Shown one piece after another: positions 22,601-35,500 of a DNA stretch of 47,284 bases. The position numbers were made by a program, and so were the translations under genes. This stretch comes from Acanthaster planci (Eukaryota > Echinodermata > Asteroidea > Valvatida > Acanthasteridae): the NCBI RefSeq assembly GCF_001949145.1, contig NW_019091675.1:305025-352308 (forward strand), written 5' to 3'. The notes under the pieces are model-generated. The model searched no databases, was not told the DNA's origin, and worked only from the letters and a program-made list of their open reading frames with translations. Each line of letters opens with the position of its first letter. Position 1 is the first letter of the stretch.

Positions 22601-25600
22601 TGCACACTGTGTGAGGCATTTGTCAGTCCCCGCACTGGAGGGAAAAACGATTGACAAACCAAAGTACGTGTACTTTGGCATTCAATCCTGTACACTCCCA
22701 CAATGGGTTTTGGAGGATTTTGTGGGATCAAGCAAGGGTTCACAAAGCAATTTTTGCTTCATGTGGGGGGTTTAGAGTACAAGTAATATACCCTGAGCTT
22801 CCCACGGTCAATTTTGGAGGATGGAGGGAGGTACCCCACCAAACATGCCTTGGTGTTAGGCATGCTTAACCCTACGTAGGAAAGATTTCAAGGAAAAAAC
22901 CCCTGCTTAACTAAGTGCTTCAACGTGAATGTGGCTTATTCAAAGTACCTTCACCAGGTTCAAACCTTGCGTGTTGATCCAGTATGTCACAAAACTGCTC
23001 CAACAGCTTACCCAAGCTCAGAGAGACAGCGGGCAGGTCCACTAACTCTAGAGACAAGCTTACCGTCAATTTGGATGTGGAGGTTGAAGACTTTGAGCAG
23101 CATGGAGTTATCCTGACTCTGCAGATACCGAAGGAGGAACTGCACCGCCTCCTGGCGCATGGGAACCACATACTTGCTGTCTCTGTGAGATGAAAAACAT
23201 CAACACCTCATGCTTAAAATCTGTACCTCAAAGTCCCCTTGAGACGTTCAATACATATTTCATCTACAGCCTATTATTTTGCTGGCCACTTTCAATGTTT
23301 TCTGTTTCCAATCATATTTGCATGACGTCTTAAAACTGTTTTAGAATTAACATTAGAAAACCCTCCTGTGCAAACAGCCATTCTAAACGAGTTCCTCAGT
23401 CAAGTCCTCTCAGTCAAAATCGATCAAATGACTCTTTTAAGTAGAACTGACTACATGTAGCTATGACTGTTAATATAACTTGATACAGCCGTGCTCTGAC
23501 AAGCTATGTTGGTCTACAGGTCACCTGCTGTTGTCTATTAACTAAATTTGACTGGTTTTGTAAGAAAGGCAGGAGAAAGCGAATGGAATTATTCAAGTGT
23601 CTGTGAAAGTCTGTGAAAGTCTCACAGGGTATAAGTTAAAAAAATGTTTTGTGACTCAAGTAAACAACTCCATGACATTTTTAAAATCACTGGAAGCCAC
23701 TGATGTTTAGCTCTACAGGGCAGAGTGGAAGAAACAACAGGTGAAATTAGCCAAGGAGCGGTTAACTATACTTTCTGCATGAGCTTGCTGTATGCCCGCC
23801 GGCGTACATGTACATGTACCTGAATGCTGTGAGATGATCATTCATGAGAAGGTCCATGCTGTTCACAACGCCGGTCAAGCTCTGTACCAACTCTCGCTGA
23901 TTACTGACATCCAAGAAGGACTCATGGTGTTTGCTGTACAAGCTGTGTGCTGTCAGAACCAGATGCCATGTGACAAAGTCATAGTCTACTTGTGGGATGA
24001 GTAATGGTGCAGCTTAGCCAGACATATCGGATAGAATGGATTTACGCACACGAACGGTGAGCAGATGATTTTATGAGCTCAATTTCTGTCACAGTGACAC
24101 CTATCATCACCAAATTATCATGTGTGATGCAAAAAACTTCATATCCTCAGTTCCCAATGCAGTGAAATGCATTTGTGTAATGTACAGAATCCTACCAGGG
24201 TTTGTTGACTCTGGAGCAATGCGAAATATTTTTAAAATGATAACTCCTCTTTGGACAAAAAAGTTGAATACGAAATTGTGCCGAGACAATAGTTGGACAC
24301 AAAACCCAGTCATCTTTTTAAAAAAAAAAATGTTGCACAAACAATTTGTACCACTGCTGGCTGCAGCTTTTCTACAAATCTGACTCAGTTATTGGAATCA
24401 GATTTGTGGAACACGCTGTAGTCGGCCAATATTAACAATCATGCAGCACTTCTTGAATTTGGCTGCTGTGAATACGACGCCGGCATTATGTAAGGGGAGA
24501 GGCTTAACAGAAGACATTCTCACCTGCTGACTTGTGCCCATTGGTTATCATGTCTAGAAACAGGTGAACAAAGAGAGGGTACAGAAGAACCTGGAGGTCA
24601 TCCTGTAAGAATCGACGGGAAAAGGAATCAAGTTTGTATTCAACATTTGGCCATGCTATGCAGCGAACTTTGTAAATTCTCACTGTCAACATCAATACAT
24701 GTATGTATTCCCAGATTTCACTGCATCCACTTACATACAAATGAAACATAGTTACGCACTGCAAATTTGATCATGCATACACGTACACGCATGGCAAATT
24801 ATCAGCTGTCTATTGCTATTTCATTCACAATGCCATGCTACCAACAACAACTTCCATGAGCCTCTTCGAGATGAAGCCACTTTGACAGACATTTGAAGCA
24901 TTATTAGGTACAATTAAAAGACAGCAGACAGCGGCGCTGATTTAATTGGGATGGAATTATATCTGATTTGGATCAAGGGCAATCAATTACTTGATCTTAA
25001 TCATATTGGTGGGTAGGGTCTGTAGATGGACCTAACTCAACATTCATCTATCGACTGGAACTTTCATACTCTGAAATCAACATGTTGAGACTACATGTAG
25101 TTACTAATGAAGGACTTATTTTCCCAGTTGCTTTGACAATGATGGGAGTTTGCGCTGACTGATTCACTCAAATTTGCAGCTGCACTGTATTCAGCAGATT
25201 AGTACATTTCAAGACCATTTTGCTTGAAAGATAATGAAAAGAACACATTTTTATGCATCTTGCTGGGCATGAACAGTTTACATTTTATTTGACTTTAGCA
25301 TCAACTGAAGAAAGTGTTGATGCAAGAAAAGTACCACAGAAACTGAAACTTGGGGAACTTGTGCTACTGAAATCCTCATCAGGCATTGGCTTCAGCAATA
25401 GCTTACATGTATGTTTGTTTCAAAGGAAGTTACATTTCTACAGTATTGCTTTCACAAAGCTTCACTCATCCACTTCACCAATACTCAAGAATAAACCCAG
25501 ACTCTCTAATTGCTGATCCTGTTCTCTGGTGTAGCATTTCAGCCAAATCATCGCATAAATTACCTTGAAAGGCTCTCGTGTCTGCTCAATGAATGTCTTG

Positions 25601-28600
25601 AGCCTTGAATACTGCTGCTCATAGCTCTCCGGATCAGAGTCACTGCAGAGAATGAACAGACAATGTGTAGAGGGGGCTTGCAGTAGCACCATGTTGGATG
25701 ACGTATGGTTCTGATAGGAACTGTTGAGTTTCGACCAATGTGCTCTGGTTGTCCTAAAACGTTGAGTTCACACTCACACTCAACGGTTCTTATCAGAACC
25801 ATACATGTACCTCTTTCAAACGAGATCTTTCCACAAGCCCCCTCTTTAGTCTACGTGTATCTCCACCATGCAAAGCTTCAAGTCTTATCCAGAAAATGTG
25901 TAATAAAGACAGTCCAAATGTTTGAGAGTTTTTTGCAAGTTCTAAAACTTTGGTGAGTGCTAAATTTGTGGACCTGCAAGTCCAACAGCTCTCCAGCATA
26001 AGTTCGTGAAGTACGCCAAAAGATACACTACATGTACCATTAGGTGTCTACACATATTTCTGCACACAACTCTCTACACTATCACAATCAGATCAGCCTA
26101 CTGAGAACTGAATCTGCTTGCCCGGAAGAAGGTACTCAGTTACCGAAAGCTCGGCAATCACATATTTCAGAGCACTGATTTGATATTTTATTCTCGTCGA
26201 TATTCTAATCACGGTGCTACGCAGCCCTTCCATATTTTACTGAATGATCCATCTTTTCCCAGAAAGATGGGCATTTACCAGTCCAACTTGATGCTTTAAA
26301 TCCGATATGTATCGATTTCACTCAATGGTTGAAGGATTAAGACCACTGTTAATGGATCTAACAGTTGGTAATAAAGTCAATAGTCGGCATGCTGGAACTG
26401 TTTTTGTGCAGGGAAATTTAGAAAGATATGTTGGCCATACCATAAAGGGTGAGTCAGGTTAGCCTGATTTGATTTGGTTTGATCCTGTGATTCTGAATTT
26501 CAATAGTAAGAAGGGTGATATCATCTGGGTATCCTTCTCCTACGTGTAACTGACAGTATGCCTTATATAATCCAAACCACGGTGAACTTGCCGTGATCTG
26601 ACCATGTGATTACTGACTTGTGGTGGCACTCACCACGTGGTGCAGGAGACCACATTCAGGACGCCTGTCTCCCGTCTGACTGCTGCCTCTGTCGCCATCA
26701 GGGAGACTGACTCCGTCAGACGGAGGTGCTTCTTGCTGTATGTGTCGCTGTTAGCATCCTGTTAGAACAGACCGGAAGGTACATGTACATGTAACATTGT
26801 TCAGAACACCTTGGGCGACTTCTGAGCAGAATTCTTGAAGAATTTGCAGCGGCGTCACATCTACCTTCTTTGACCTGATAGAAATGTATAATCATGACTA
26901 CAATACTGCTAACAAGGGGCTCAAATTAGGAGATTTTGATCGCAACCCTCCCAGATCCTACCAAGTCCATGAGACATTTGGGAGGATTTCACACAGTTTT
27001 ACTCTTCATGAGGCTTGGTGTCCCTTGAAAGTTAAAGTATGAAGAACATGATGTTGGTTTGCAGCACAATCTGGCTCTGGGGTGAGTTCAGGAAGTTCCA
27101 CAGACACAAGTTTCCCAGACAAGGGTTCCCTACTTTGTAGATTTGAGGGCTTGAACAATGATTTTAAAAACAGCCCAAAGCACTCAGAGGCCAAACAAAA
27201 AATACTTCCATGTATGTTTCACATTACAAGGAAAAAAGGATCTACAGGTAACCGCTTATATCATCTTTTATTCTTGTCAGTTTATACTTTGTCATGAGTG
27301 GTCATCGTACACTTTTTATGCAGCCGCTGCTGTACCAATAGCATATAATCATGAAAGTCACCAGACTAAATGAGTGAGTGCATGGTCTCATGGTTGCGAC
27401 ATGCAGCTCCCAATGTTGTTAATTACAAGAGTGCAGAATCAGCACTTTCTCCTACCCCTTTTATTGTTTAATATCAAATCCAACAGTAAATTTTGGGATA
27501 ATTCATTTTCTTTTCACTCATTCTGAATGCCAGCAATGACTCCAGTGAAAACAGAAAGTACACAGTGTATATTTAGCCAGCGCAGGCAAATTTTTATGTT
27601 GCTGGAATTGGTACACAGTGTCCTTTTTGACACGTATACATGTACATGAGTGAGACTGCATGTGTAAAGCTTATTAAATTCTGATAACATGTTGCGTACA
27701 TCCGCGGTGCAGTGGATGGCACGTTTTTCATCAGGCCACACAATGTGGGATCGAGTCCCAGCATTTTGGCTTTTTTTTGTACGATAAATTAAAAATCTTT
27801 TCTTTTAATTTCAAATTGACTTCAACACATATTTACAGGTTTTTACATTTTTTTCTGATTCGTGGCACTGGAGGTGTTTTTTTTTCGAGGGAAAAACGTC
27901 TAAAATTATAAAATGGTCTTATTCCCTATTTTGTGAATCCCAAGTTGCGACAATTATGGTGCCGTAGAACCAGACTAAGATTTATCAGGGTAAGAATTTC
28001 TATGTCCAAAAAGCCCCCCAGCTACTGCACATGCACCCGGGCAAAATATAGTTTAGTATAAATTTGCCACTCTCTAAATATACACGGACACTGCCTATAA
28101 AGTACATTCTGAATTTTGACAACTGGAAACTGACGTGAATGATAAAAAAATTTCAGAAGTATTTCAGTGCATTTGTTCATAGAATTAGCCTCGTCTTCAT
28201 GCATCTAGGTACTTTCTGTTTTTCAGTCCTAATTGTAGGAAGTAAGTATGTCAAATTTATTGGCAACTAGGCTGAGGTTGAAATCAATATAATACAATAC
28301 CTAAAAAGTTTGACAAGTCAAAACAAATTTCAAAAAGCAAAACCAATGGGAATTGTTAGTGAAATTAGGGTACCATGTGAAATATTGTGTGGGTTAAGTG
28401 GCATGGGCAATGCTGAAGTGACTTTTAAACCTGAGTTCAGGCTGACATGGCTATGCATCAAAGCAGGAAACAATCACGACAATTATTTCTGTTCAGCACA
28501 ATCTTTGAAAGTGCGCAAATTTAAATTTGTGCAACTTGCACAATTTTCCATGAGCAATTTTTAGGTTGCGAATAATTTAGATCTACGTAGATAACGTTGA

Positions 28601-29188
28601 GTGCAATCTTTGAATGCGCACAATTTTTGTCCCTCAAACTGCACGATTTTTATAAGGGAGTCATGACAGTTAGCATTTGATCGGGCCAGGCCCCACCATA
28701 CAAGTACATGCAGCACACATGTCACGTGTGAAACAGGCTCGAAAAATCATGCAAAATGTGTAGTTGACATATGTCATATGGCTGTTGCCTGTGATTCATC
28801 TATCAACATAATTTTTAATGCTGTGCACATTTTTTATGGCAATAGACCTATCTATCATGTCTGTGGTTGTGGAAAGTTTAAAATTTGCGCACTTTCAAAG
28901 ATTGCGCTAAAGATTTCCAATACTTCAATTACTTGTCCAGTTGTATGTCCACACGTGTGTAACAGCGCCCTCAGAAATTCAAACCAAATCCACCAGGGGC
29001 ACCGTACCACCATGTGATTCTACCTCCATGCTCCATGCATTAACACTCACGAAGGCTGAGACCCAGTCAATCATGGATCAATCATTCAATAAATGGTGCA
29101 AATGACTTACAATAAACTGCCGACGCTTGAGGTAACTTAAAACAGCCGAGTGGACCTGCTCACTATTAATTCGCTTCAAATTGGACAT
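13604..29188 (-). CDS. TAF5L: TAF5-like SAGA/PCAF complex subunit (WD40 protein)
   Basis: Coding exons: 29188-29111, 26758-26634, 25642-25564, 24602-24524, 23949-23820, 23182-23064, 22634-22418, 21026-20850, 19212-18912, 17595-17482, 16143-16089, 15986-15864, 14869-14812 and 13730-13604. All have GT..AG boundaries and matching phases. Together they code for 593 aa (the vertebrate protein is about 589). The N-terminus (MSNLKRINSEQVHSAVLSYL) leads into the TAF5-type NTD2 helical domain (about 68-203; LLYPLFVHLFLDM), then a Ser/Thr/Pro-rich linker and six WD40 repeats (about 277-545), e.g. YLATGSSDKTIRLWNI and YVASAGEDRRVKLWDI. The C-terminal SGSSSELLGSF and CNLLTLAG are typical of TAF5L rather than TAF5. 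TAF5L is a core scaffold of the SAGA histone acetyltransferase in the nucleus, paralogous to TFIID TAF5. Introns carry MITEs and foldbacks but the gene looks intact. Confidence 0.96.
13991..14143. mobile_element. foldback MITE in the last TAF5L intron
   Basis: CATGGGCGCCATTTGAGCAA and following bases (from 13992) recur inverted up to 14142, with arms of about 39 bp and few mismatches. Inner arms (ACGCAGGC / GCCTGCG) extend the pairing. The element is GC-rich against its AT-rich surroundings, about 150 bp long, with no ORF. Confidence 0.8.
15387..15480. repeat. AAGCCGC / GTGGCTTAT hairpin repeat
   Basis: ATAAGCCGCAG is mirrored by CTGTGGCTTAT about 50 bases later, with further AAGCCAC copies alongside. 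It looks like a short inverted-repeat element in a TAF5L intron. Confidence 0.45.
17723..18434. mobile_element. possible TIR element in a TAF5L intron
   Basis: GGGCCCAATTTCATGGCTCT at the left has a diverged inverted partner at the right (AGTGCTATAAAATTGGGCC). The pair brackets about 710 bp without coding capacity. A related phrase (GGGCCTCAATTCATGAAACT) occurs near 16571. It could be one element or two unrelated repeat copies. Confidence 0.35.
21066..21489 (+). mobile_element. TTAA-flanked piggyBac-like MITE, copy 2 (most complete)
   Basis: This 424-bp element is bounded by TTAA on both sides, starts TTAACCCCTTAGCGCCGGGA and ends CCGTCGTCAAGGGGTTAA, so the ends are ~20-bp imperfect inverted repeats. 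The overlapping ORFs inside are repeat artefacts. It lies in the TAF5L intron just upstream (in transcript sense) of the exon at 21026. Confidence 0.85.
25703..25804. repeat. foldback element with 27-bp arms
   Basis: GTATGGTTCTGATAGGAACT and following bases (25703-25729) recur inverted at 25778-25804 with about three mismatches. The GTTGAGT phrase occurs a third time in the loop. It lies 60 bp from a TAF5L exon (25564-25642). Confidence 0.8.
27695..27765 (+). repeat. tRNA-like sequence, probable SINE head
   Basis: GTGCAGTGGATGG (about 27709) resembles a Pol III A box, and GGGATCGAGTCCC (about 27748) closely matches a B box, at roughly tRNA spacing. Acceptor and anticodon stems do not pair well, and no CCA-side structure is clear. 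A tRNA-derived SINE or tRNA pseudogene fits better than a functional tRNA. Confidence 0.5.
28496..28908. mobile_element. MITE-like element with ~30-bp inverted ends
   Basis: GCACAATCTTTGAAAGTGCG and following bases to 28525 recur inverted at 28877-28907, with about two differences. The 413-bp interior holds further diverged copies of the AATCTTTGAA.GCGCA phrase and no ORF. It lies in TAF5L intron 1. Confidence 0.75.
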
Positions 29189-29563
29189 GTTGGATTAAAC
29201 GATTACAAAAGTGCACAGGAACCAATCTTCAAGTTCAAAACTACAGCAGCAGCTCTATCGGAAAGCATGTGCTCAGTAACTTGGATATTGAGCAGGGTTT
29301 CTTGTTTAATAAATCATGACTTAATATGAAAAGACGTCTGGGTTTGTTCAGACGTCGTCCTGCGTAGCCTCGCAGTGATCTTTGCGCGATTTTTACTCGG
29401 GAGTCGTATCCGGATGTCTATTTCATACTTTGCATACGAGGTTGACATTTGCGCCGGGTTGTGCAATGTGAGAGTGATGTGAATGATAGTCACTGTACAC
29501 ATGCCAAGCATGCACAACGTGTAGCCTACGTACTGTACATGTACATGTAACTTTCGGTCAACA
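29189..29563. promoter_or_regulatory. divergent TAF5L/ABCF3 promoter
   Basis: These 375 bp separate the two start codons. The middle (29331-29460) is CpG-rich for this window (about 13 CpG in 140 bp) and has no obvious TATA box. Visible sites are a GACGTCTG/CAGACGTC inverted pair (29333-29356, CRE-like cores) and two E2F-like sequences, TTTGCGCGA (29381-29389) and TTTGCGCCGG (29448-29457). A TACATGTACATGTA palindrome lies just before the ABCF3 ATG. Transcription start sites cannot be placed. Confidence 0.7.
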
Positions 29564-32500
29564 ATGGCGTGTAGTGCGATATTAACGTCGGCATTTCCGT
29601 CAATTGATGGCGAGTTACTGACTTATGTGACCGGTATGTTCTATGTAAAACGAGTTTTTATATTGTTGACCGTACAGTCAATCAAACAGTGCTTAAATGT
29701 TCCAAATCAAGGAAGTAATTATGACATTTTGTGTGGCTTGAACATGCCGTCATAAAGTTAGAGATCAGAATTACATAGGCCTCTGATGATCACGATGATC
29801 ATCATGGCTCGTCCGGCACACGTTTTTTTCATCAGCCGTCACTGAACATAGGGAAAGAGTTCCGTTATGTAGGAGCAACACTTGATGCCCTTGTGCACAA
29901 ACCGGAAAAAAACCTTCAGAATTTTCTGGGCTAAAAACTTTTTTAGGCCTAGGGCCTCTCCCTTAATTTCTGGCGGCTATTGCTGTTACTGTCATTGTCA
30001 GACCTACATAAGCTGTGTAGGGGAAAAATTTTGTTTTATGTATATCAATTATCATGGAAATTGGAGTGCTATCTGAACTGAACCGTACAGACTGTTACAC
30101 CACAACCCTACCAACTGTGTCCATACTCCAACTTAACCCCAGAACTGTGGGGTCCGGCATCTGTTCCACTTCGTGGGAGCGGAGCGGACATCGGACCCCA
30201 CAGTTCTCGGGGTAGCTCCAACTGTCTTCAAAACACAGTTTGAGCATTCCCAACTTATGACAAGCCCTGCTTTGGAACAGTTTTGCATGCCTTTACCCTA
30301 GGCTAGTTATCCAGCAGTTTTTCCAAGGATTTTTGTGTTTTTAATTATTTAAATGTTGGGATGACCATGATGACAATTGTCATGATTATAACGGGAGACT
30401 TTGAGATGTTGGTGGCAGCAGAGGTACTGGTCCTTTTTCAAGGTATTGCACATGCTCATAACTATGTACGTGTGCTTAGAACTCTGAGCTGGTAAAAAGG
30501 AATGTTTGTCGCCACTAAGCGCCTCAGTCTCCCATTGCTGTTTCTTTAACCCTAACAGTCCTCAGTCCTTCACCTGTTGGAGGACTGAGGACTTTTAGGG
30601 TTAGTGATGTCAATATTTCTCATTGACTTTGTTCTCTCTTCTGTCATTCCTTCTGACCGTCATTTTTTTTCAGTGTGTTTCCTTTGGTGTTTTTCATTTT
30701 CAATCTGAAGGTTGTTTTGATCTTAGTCCCGAATGTCGGTCATGCTATTTTGCGTCAACTCGCACGAGTAGCGTCAACAACTTGAAAATACCCTCTACAG
30801 AGTAAAAAGGGGTTTTATTATATTTTAGAGACTCTAACACTTGCCATTGTATAAGAGAAACACCACATTTGCTTCCAGATTCTCACACAAAAACAAAATT
30901 TTTTTGCGATGTATGGGGGCCACTATCTTTCTTTCCCTTGCTATCCACGTGAAAACAAGATGGCAGGCGGTCTGACTGCACAAAATAGGCCTGACTTTGT
31001 AACTCGAATTTCAACACTCAAATATCATTTCAGATAGATATAATACATTGAATTTGATATAGGACCCTAATCAACATTTATATAAAAAATGTTTGCATAA
31101 ATATGCTTGAATAACTTGTTGGCGCTTTGTTGACGCTCGTTGACATTTTTTGACCCCAGTACGCATGCAGTAGCCAGATAATACTAGGCATTGTTTTGCC
31201 TTGAAAATGAATGTTAAAATTACCTGTATTTTCCCAGGTGTGTTGGAAGATCCAGAGGAGTTTAACAGTGCCAGCGATGTTTACGAGGCAGTGGGTGGAG
31301 TCTTGCATGAAGTGGCACAGGACAAGGAGGAGGGGGAGATTTTGTCGCTGTGTGAAAAGCTGCTGCATGCTGTCAAAGTGTGAGTTCTGAGTATGCTACG
31401 ATTGGAGTGTTTCTAGGTTTATAGACACCCTAGCTTTGCCCGTGCCTCGGAAATGGGGATCATGTACAGTATAATACAAATTAATTCATCGTATTGCACA
31501 TGTCCGAGAGCTCAGAAAAAGTGAGGTTTCAGAGAATGCAGTCTTGTGTGATGCTGCGTCTCTGTGAGATAAAATTTCATTCCAAATTTCATTGATATTG
31601 GGTACCAAAATGTTGATATATGTACTAAATATTTTCCATGACCGGTATTCATGTACACCTGGTGACAGTCAAAAAGCTGGAAAGGATTGTCCATTAAAAT
31701 ACTCTTTAATTTGTATGTGGTTCATAAATTTCCTGTTTTGAAGAAGAAATCTTCCTTCTGTTTGAGGTTGGTTTGGGGGAAGAGGGTAATATTTGGGAAT
31801 TTCATATATGTGTAGGTAATTTCTATCTTGATCAATATATTGATCTGTGTATCGTGGCACACACAGACTCTTGACCAACAGGAATAGATTAAACTATCTT
31901 GTAATCAGGTGCCAGAGCGTTTTTATGCAGTGGGCATTTTCAAATCACAACAAGCATTATCAAATGTTGATATACGGTCATGATGCGGGTTGTTGAATAG
32001 GGATACTGTCCAAGGTTTTTATGAATGAAATGTATTGTCAGCATCTTGCCCAGCGTTCTTTCCTCAGGCATATTAGCAGGTAGATGGGAATGTTGTGATG
32101 TCTGATAGTCTTGAACATTTAGTGATAATGTAATGTAAAGGCCAGACTTTTCTGCATTGGGGAAAATCCGCAAAAATTGCCGATTTGTGGGTAGAAAGTG
32201 GAAAAGGCAATTCTCGGGTAAAAAAAATAAATAAATAAAACCAATAAATATTTTTGATCGTTTCTGCACAATTAATTAAATAAATATGAACCCAAATTAG
32301 GAATGACAACTCATTTTCATTAACTCACTTTGAAAGTAACATTTTTTAGCGTTTCCCCTCCTGTTTTTCCTTTGCGATATCGCAGAAATCGGTATTGATT
32401 TCCTCCGGCTCCACACCAGGGAGATCACACTGGTCCCCGTTCCCTACATAGTGCCCAGACATCTCACAGCTTATGAATAAATCAATCATGTCAATACGGA

Positions 32501-35500
32501 CGGGGACCAGTCCAAGATGACAATGGCATGGTGCATGTAGGCCCTACATGTATCATTATGCCAAAGATACCTGTAGATGTACGGTAAATGTAGGCCTACA
32601 GTACAAATGTACAGTACATGTATGTAACCAGAGGGTTATCTGATAACCCTTTGTTACATACATAAATATTAAAATCTAGAAAGCAGAAGTTGACTTTCAG
32701 AAAGCAGAAACTTCTAGACTTTAATGTAATGTCTTTCAGTGATCTGTGATCTTTTCTTTCAGGAATGACCAAGGTTCCAATGCATCCAACGCATCAAGTA
32801 TGGTCCGTCTTGATGCACCGGTCCATATTGGTGCAAAACTAGAGGAAGGTGAGATCCAAATATTGAAAGAACACTTGAAATTCCACTGTGTTGTCTGTAG
32901 ACAAGTGGCTGATTTTCAGGAACACAATCCTTGTTTAAAAAGCTGTGTCTACTGTGTCCTCAGGTACCAAGGTAAAAATGTGACTGGACTTTTTAAAAAA
33001 CATTTCATTTGCAGAGGCAAAGATTGGGAACGAGGAGGTGTCAATTTGGATCGTAAAAAAGGGCAATTCAATGGTGAGTAGCGGAGATGGACATTCAGCC
33101 TTGAGTACAGAAGTCTGGGTTTCCCCTTGGGTACTGACAAGCTTGAGGTGGCATGACATATGAAGTCGAAATGCCTGTAACAAATTGACGCGTTGCCGAC
33201 CATGTGGACGGGGCTGATGTGTGTAATATTTCTATATTTACTCACAATCCAGTTTTTTCTCTGAATGAATGAACTTTGCCTATCAGGACTATGCAAAGGA
33301 AAATTATTTCACACACAATTCTCAAACATGTTGTGTATTTTTCTTTGAGTTTCATTTTTATTGTGAGGCAACAGTATTGGCCAAAGAGGGGCTAAGCTGG
33401 TCACTAGGAATGGTGAGATAGGCTGCCTCATGTTTGAATAGCGAGTAAAAATTCTGAGTGGAATACAGTAATGTTCTTTATTTGTAGGGATTGACAGTTT
33501 CATCCAGCAGGTTTTAATTTACTGTAGATATTTTCAGATGTTTTGAAAATGTTGGTGACTTGTACTGTGTTTCTTGAATTAAAAAAAGTCTGCATGGAAG
33601 TTTACATATCTTGGACAATTTAGGCTGGTTCAGCATTTATCAAAGCATAATTTGAATGCTTGTTGATCTTAAGCAAATTTTGCGTCAATTTATTTATTTC
33701 TCAAATTGTCTATTCTTTCAGCTGGTTGATAAGAAGAAGCTGGAGAAGGCAGAGGCAAAGATCAAAGCCAAGCAAGAGAGGAGAGCCCTAAAAGACGACA
33801 GTACCATCAAGCAGACTGGGTGAGCGCATGGCTTGGAAAAGTTGTCACTAGAACCAAAACAGATGGAGTCCCAAGCCAGGTTCTGTCAGATTAAATTGAT
33901 TTCAAAGTCACGTGTCTGTCGAATAGAATTGATTCATTAGTCATATTGTATCAAATAAATTGAAATCATTGGCCGCAGAAGTGGTGGGGTGGCAGGGGTT
34001 TTGACTGGGGTGAGGGTATTCCCTCCCCCTCTTACTTTTTGCAGGTCTTATAATGACATGGGGTTTAAGAGATTGACCTGGCTGATGCTTGATAATCTCA
34101 CAACTGTCCCCTCCCTCACTTTGAAAATTGCTTGGCTGCTGTTCCAGGGACTTGATTCCTAAGTCAGACTCAGCTTGCCGGAGCTTGACACTGGAATTGA
34201 GTAGAATGGATTTCAAAGTTAGATACCAGGATCTTGACTTCCTTTTTTGATGATATTGAGGAACCGAGTCTTCGTTGTAACTAGTTGTACTACCAAGAAA
34301 TTTTTGCCAGGCAGTCACCGACAGGTTTGAAGAATGGCAGACTTGTAACATAAGTGTGAAAATCTATTGGTCGTTTTTACCCTCTGTATGTACATGTACA
34401 TTAAACTGTCATTCTCTACTCGTGGCATTGATGTACATGTAAACACTGCATGTTCTCTGTGCTTTTGTTTAACCCCTTGATGACAGAAATTTTTCCCGAA
34501 AGCCGACTCCAAGAATTCCAGCCTCGCTTGGCCACGATGGCCCCCNNNNNNNNNNNNNNNNNNNNNNNNNNNNNNNNNNNNNNNNNNNNNNNNNNNNNNN
34601 NNNNNNNNNNNNNNNNNNNNNNNNNNNNNNNNNNNNNNNNNNNNNNNNNNNNNNNNNNNNNNCCTTTTCATTTCTTGGCAACACACAAAGGCCAATCACC
34701 ATATATACAAGAGCCAGGGTCTGCCTTTTTTCACCGTGTTCACTCGAACGTGGGCTGAGAATAATAGCTGAAAAGCGGGCTGAGGATCTCAATTTTTATG
34801 GTGGCTCTTACCGTCCCCCGGCGCAAACGGGTTAATGTGTGACTCCAAAACAATTTCCAAAATGCTAGGGCTACTTTTGAAATACAGGCCTGAAAACAAA
34901 TTTTGCCCCAAATTAGCCAGGATTATACTCCTCGGCAATTTAAAGTGGCCAACAGATCAATCTGAAGAGCTTTGTGTGGTCATTTTAACACCCACAAAGA
35001 ACTGTCAAGGGAAACCAGCTTCAGACACACTGTGTTGGATTTGGTGTTATCGGCAACAAGAATTAAAAGCTGTTTCTTTCTTTGTCACCACGCTCATGTG
35101 CAGAAGATACACATCAAATACCTCTTCCATGGAAAAGATGCTGTTGCAATACTTGACAATAATACATTGGCCTCGAGCTTGAGAATGCACCTGTGAATGT
35201 TCCACCACCGCACTAATGGCATCTCCTTGCACAACTCTGTATTACCAATAACTTGTTCAATATCTCTTATCTTCATGCAGGTCAGCAATTACTGCTTCTG
35301 CCAGCCAGGCTATCAACAGGAAAGACCAGAAGATGGATGAGTCTGGGAACAGCCGGGCTAAGGACATCAGAATTGAGAACATTGATCTGGCATTTGGTGA
35401 CAAGTAAGGCAGTATACAAGACATGGAATTTCTGATTTCATTCACAGAATAATGCTTGTTGCTAGTCACATCTGAAGCACTAGTTCATTGAAAATAATAG

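Noticed and set aside
27695-27765. Functional tRNA gene
   Set aside because: A and B boxes are present but the acceptor and anticodon stems do not pair; a SINE or pseudo-tRNA fits better.
34315-34792. ORFs running across the N gap
   Set aside because: They consist of MITE sequence plus undetermined residues and have no independent support.
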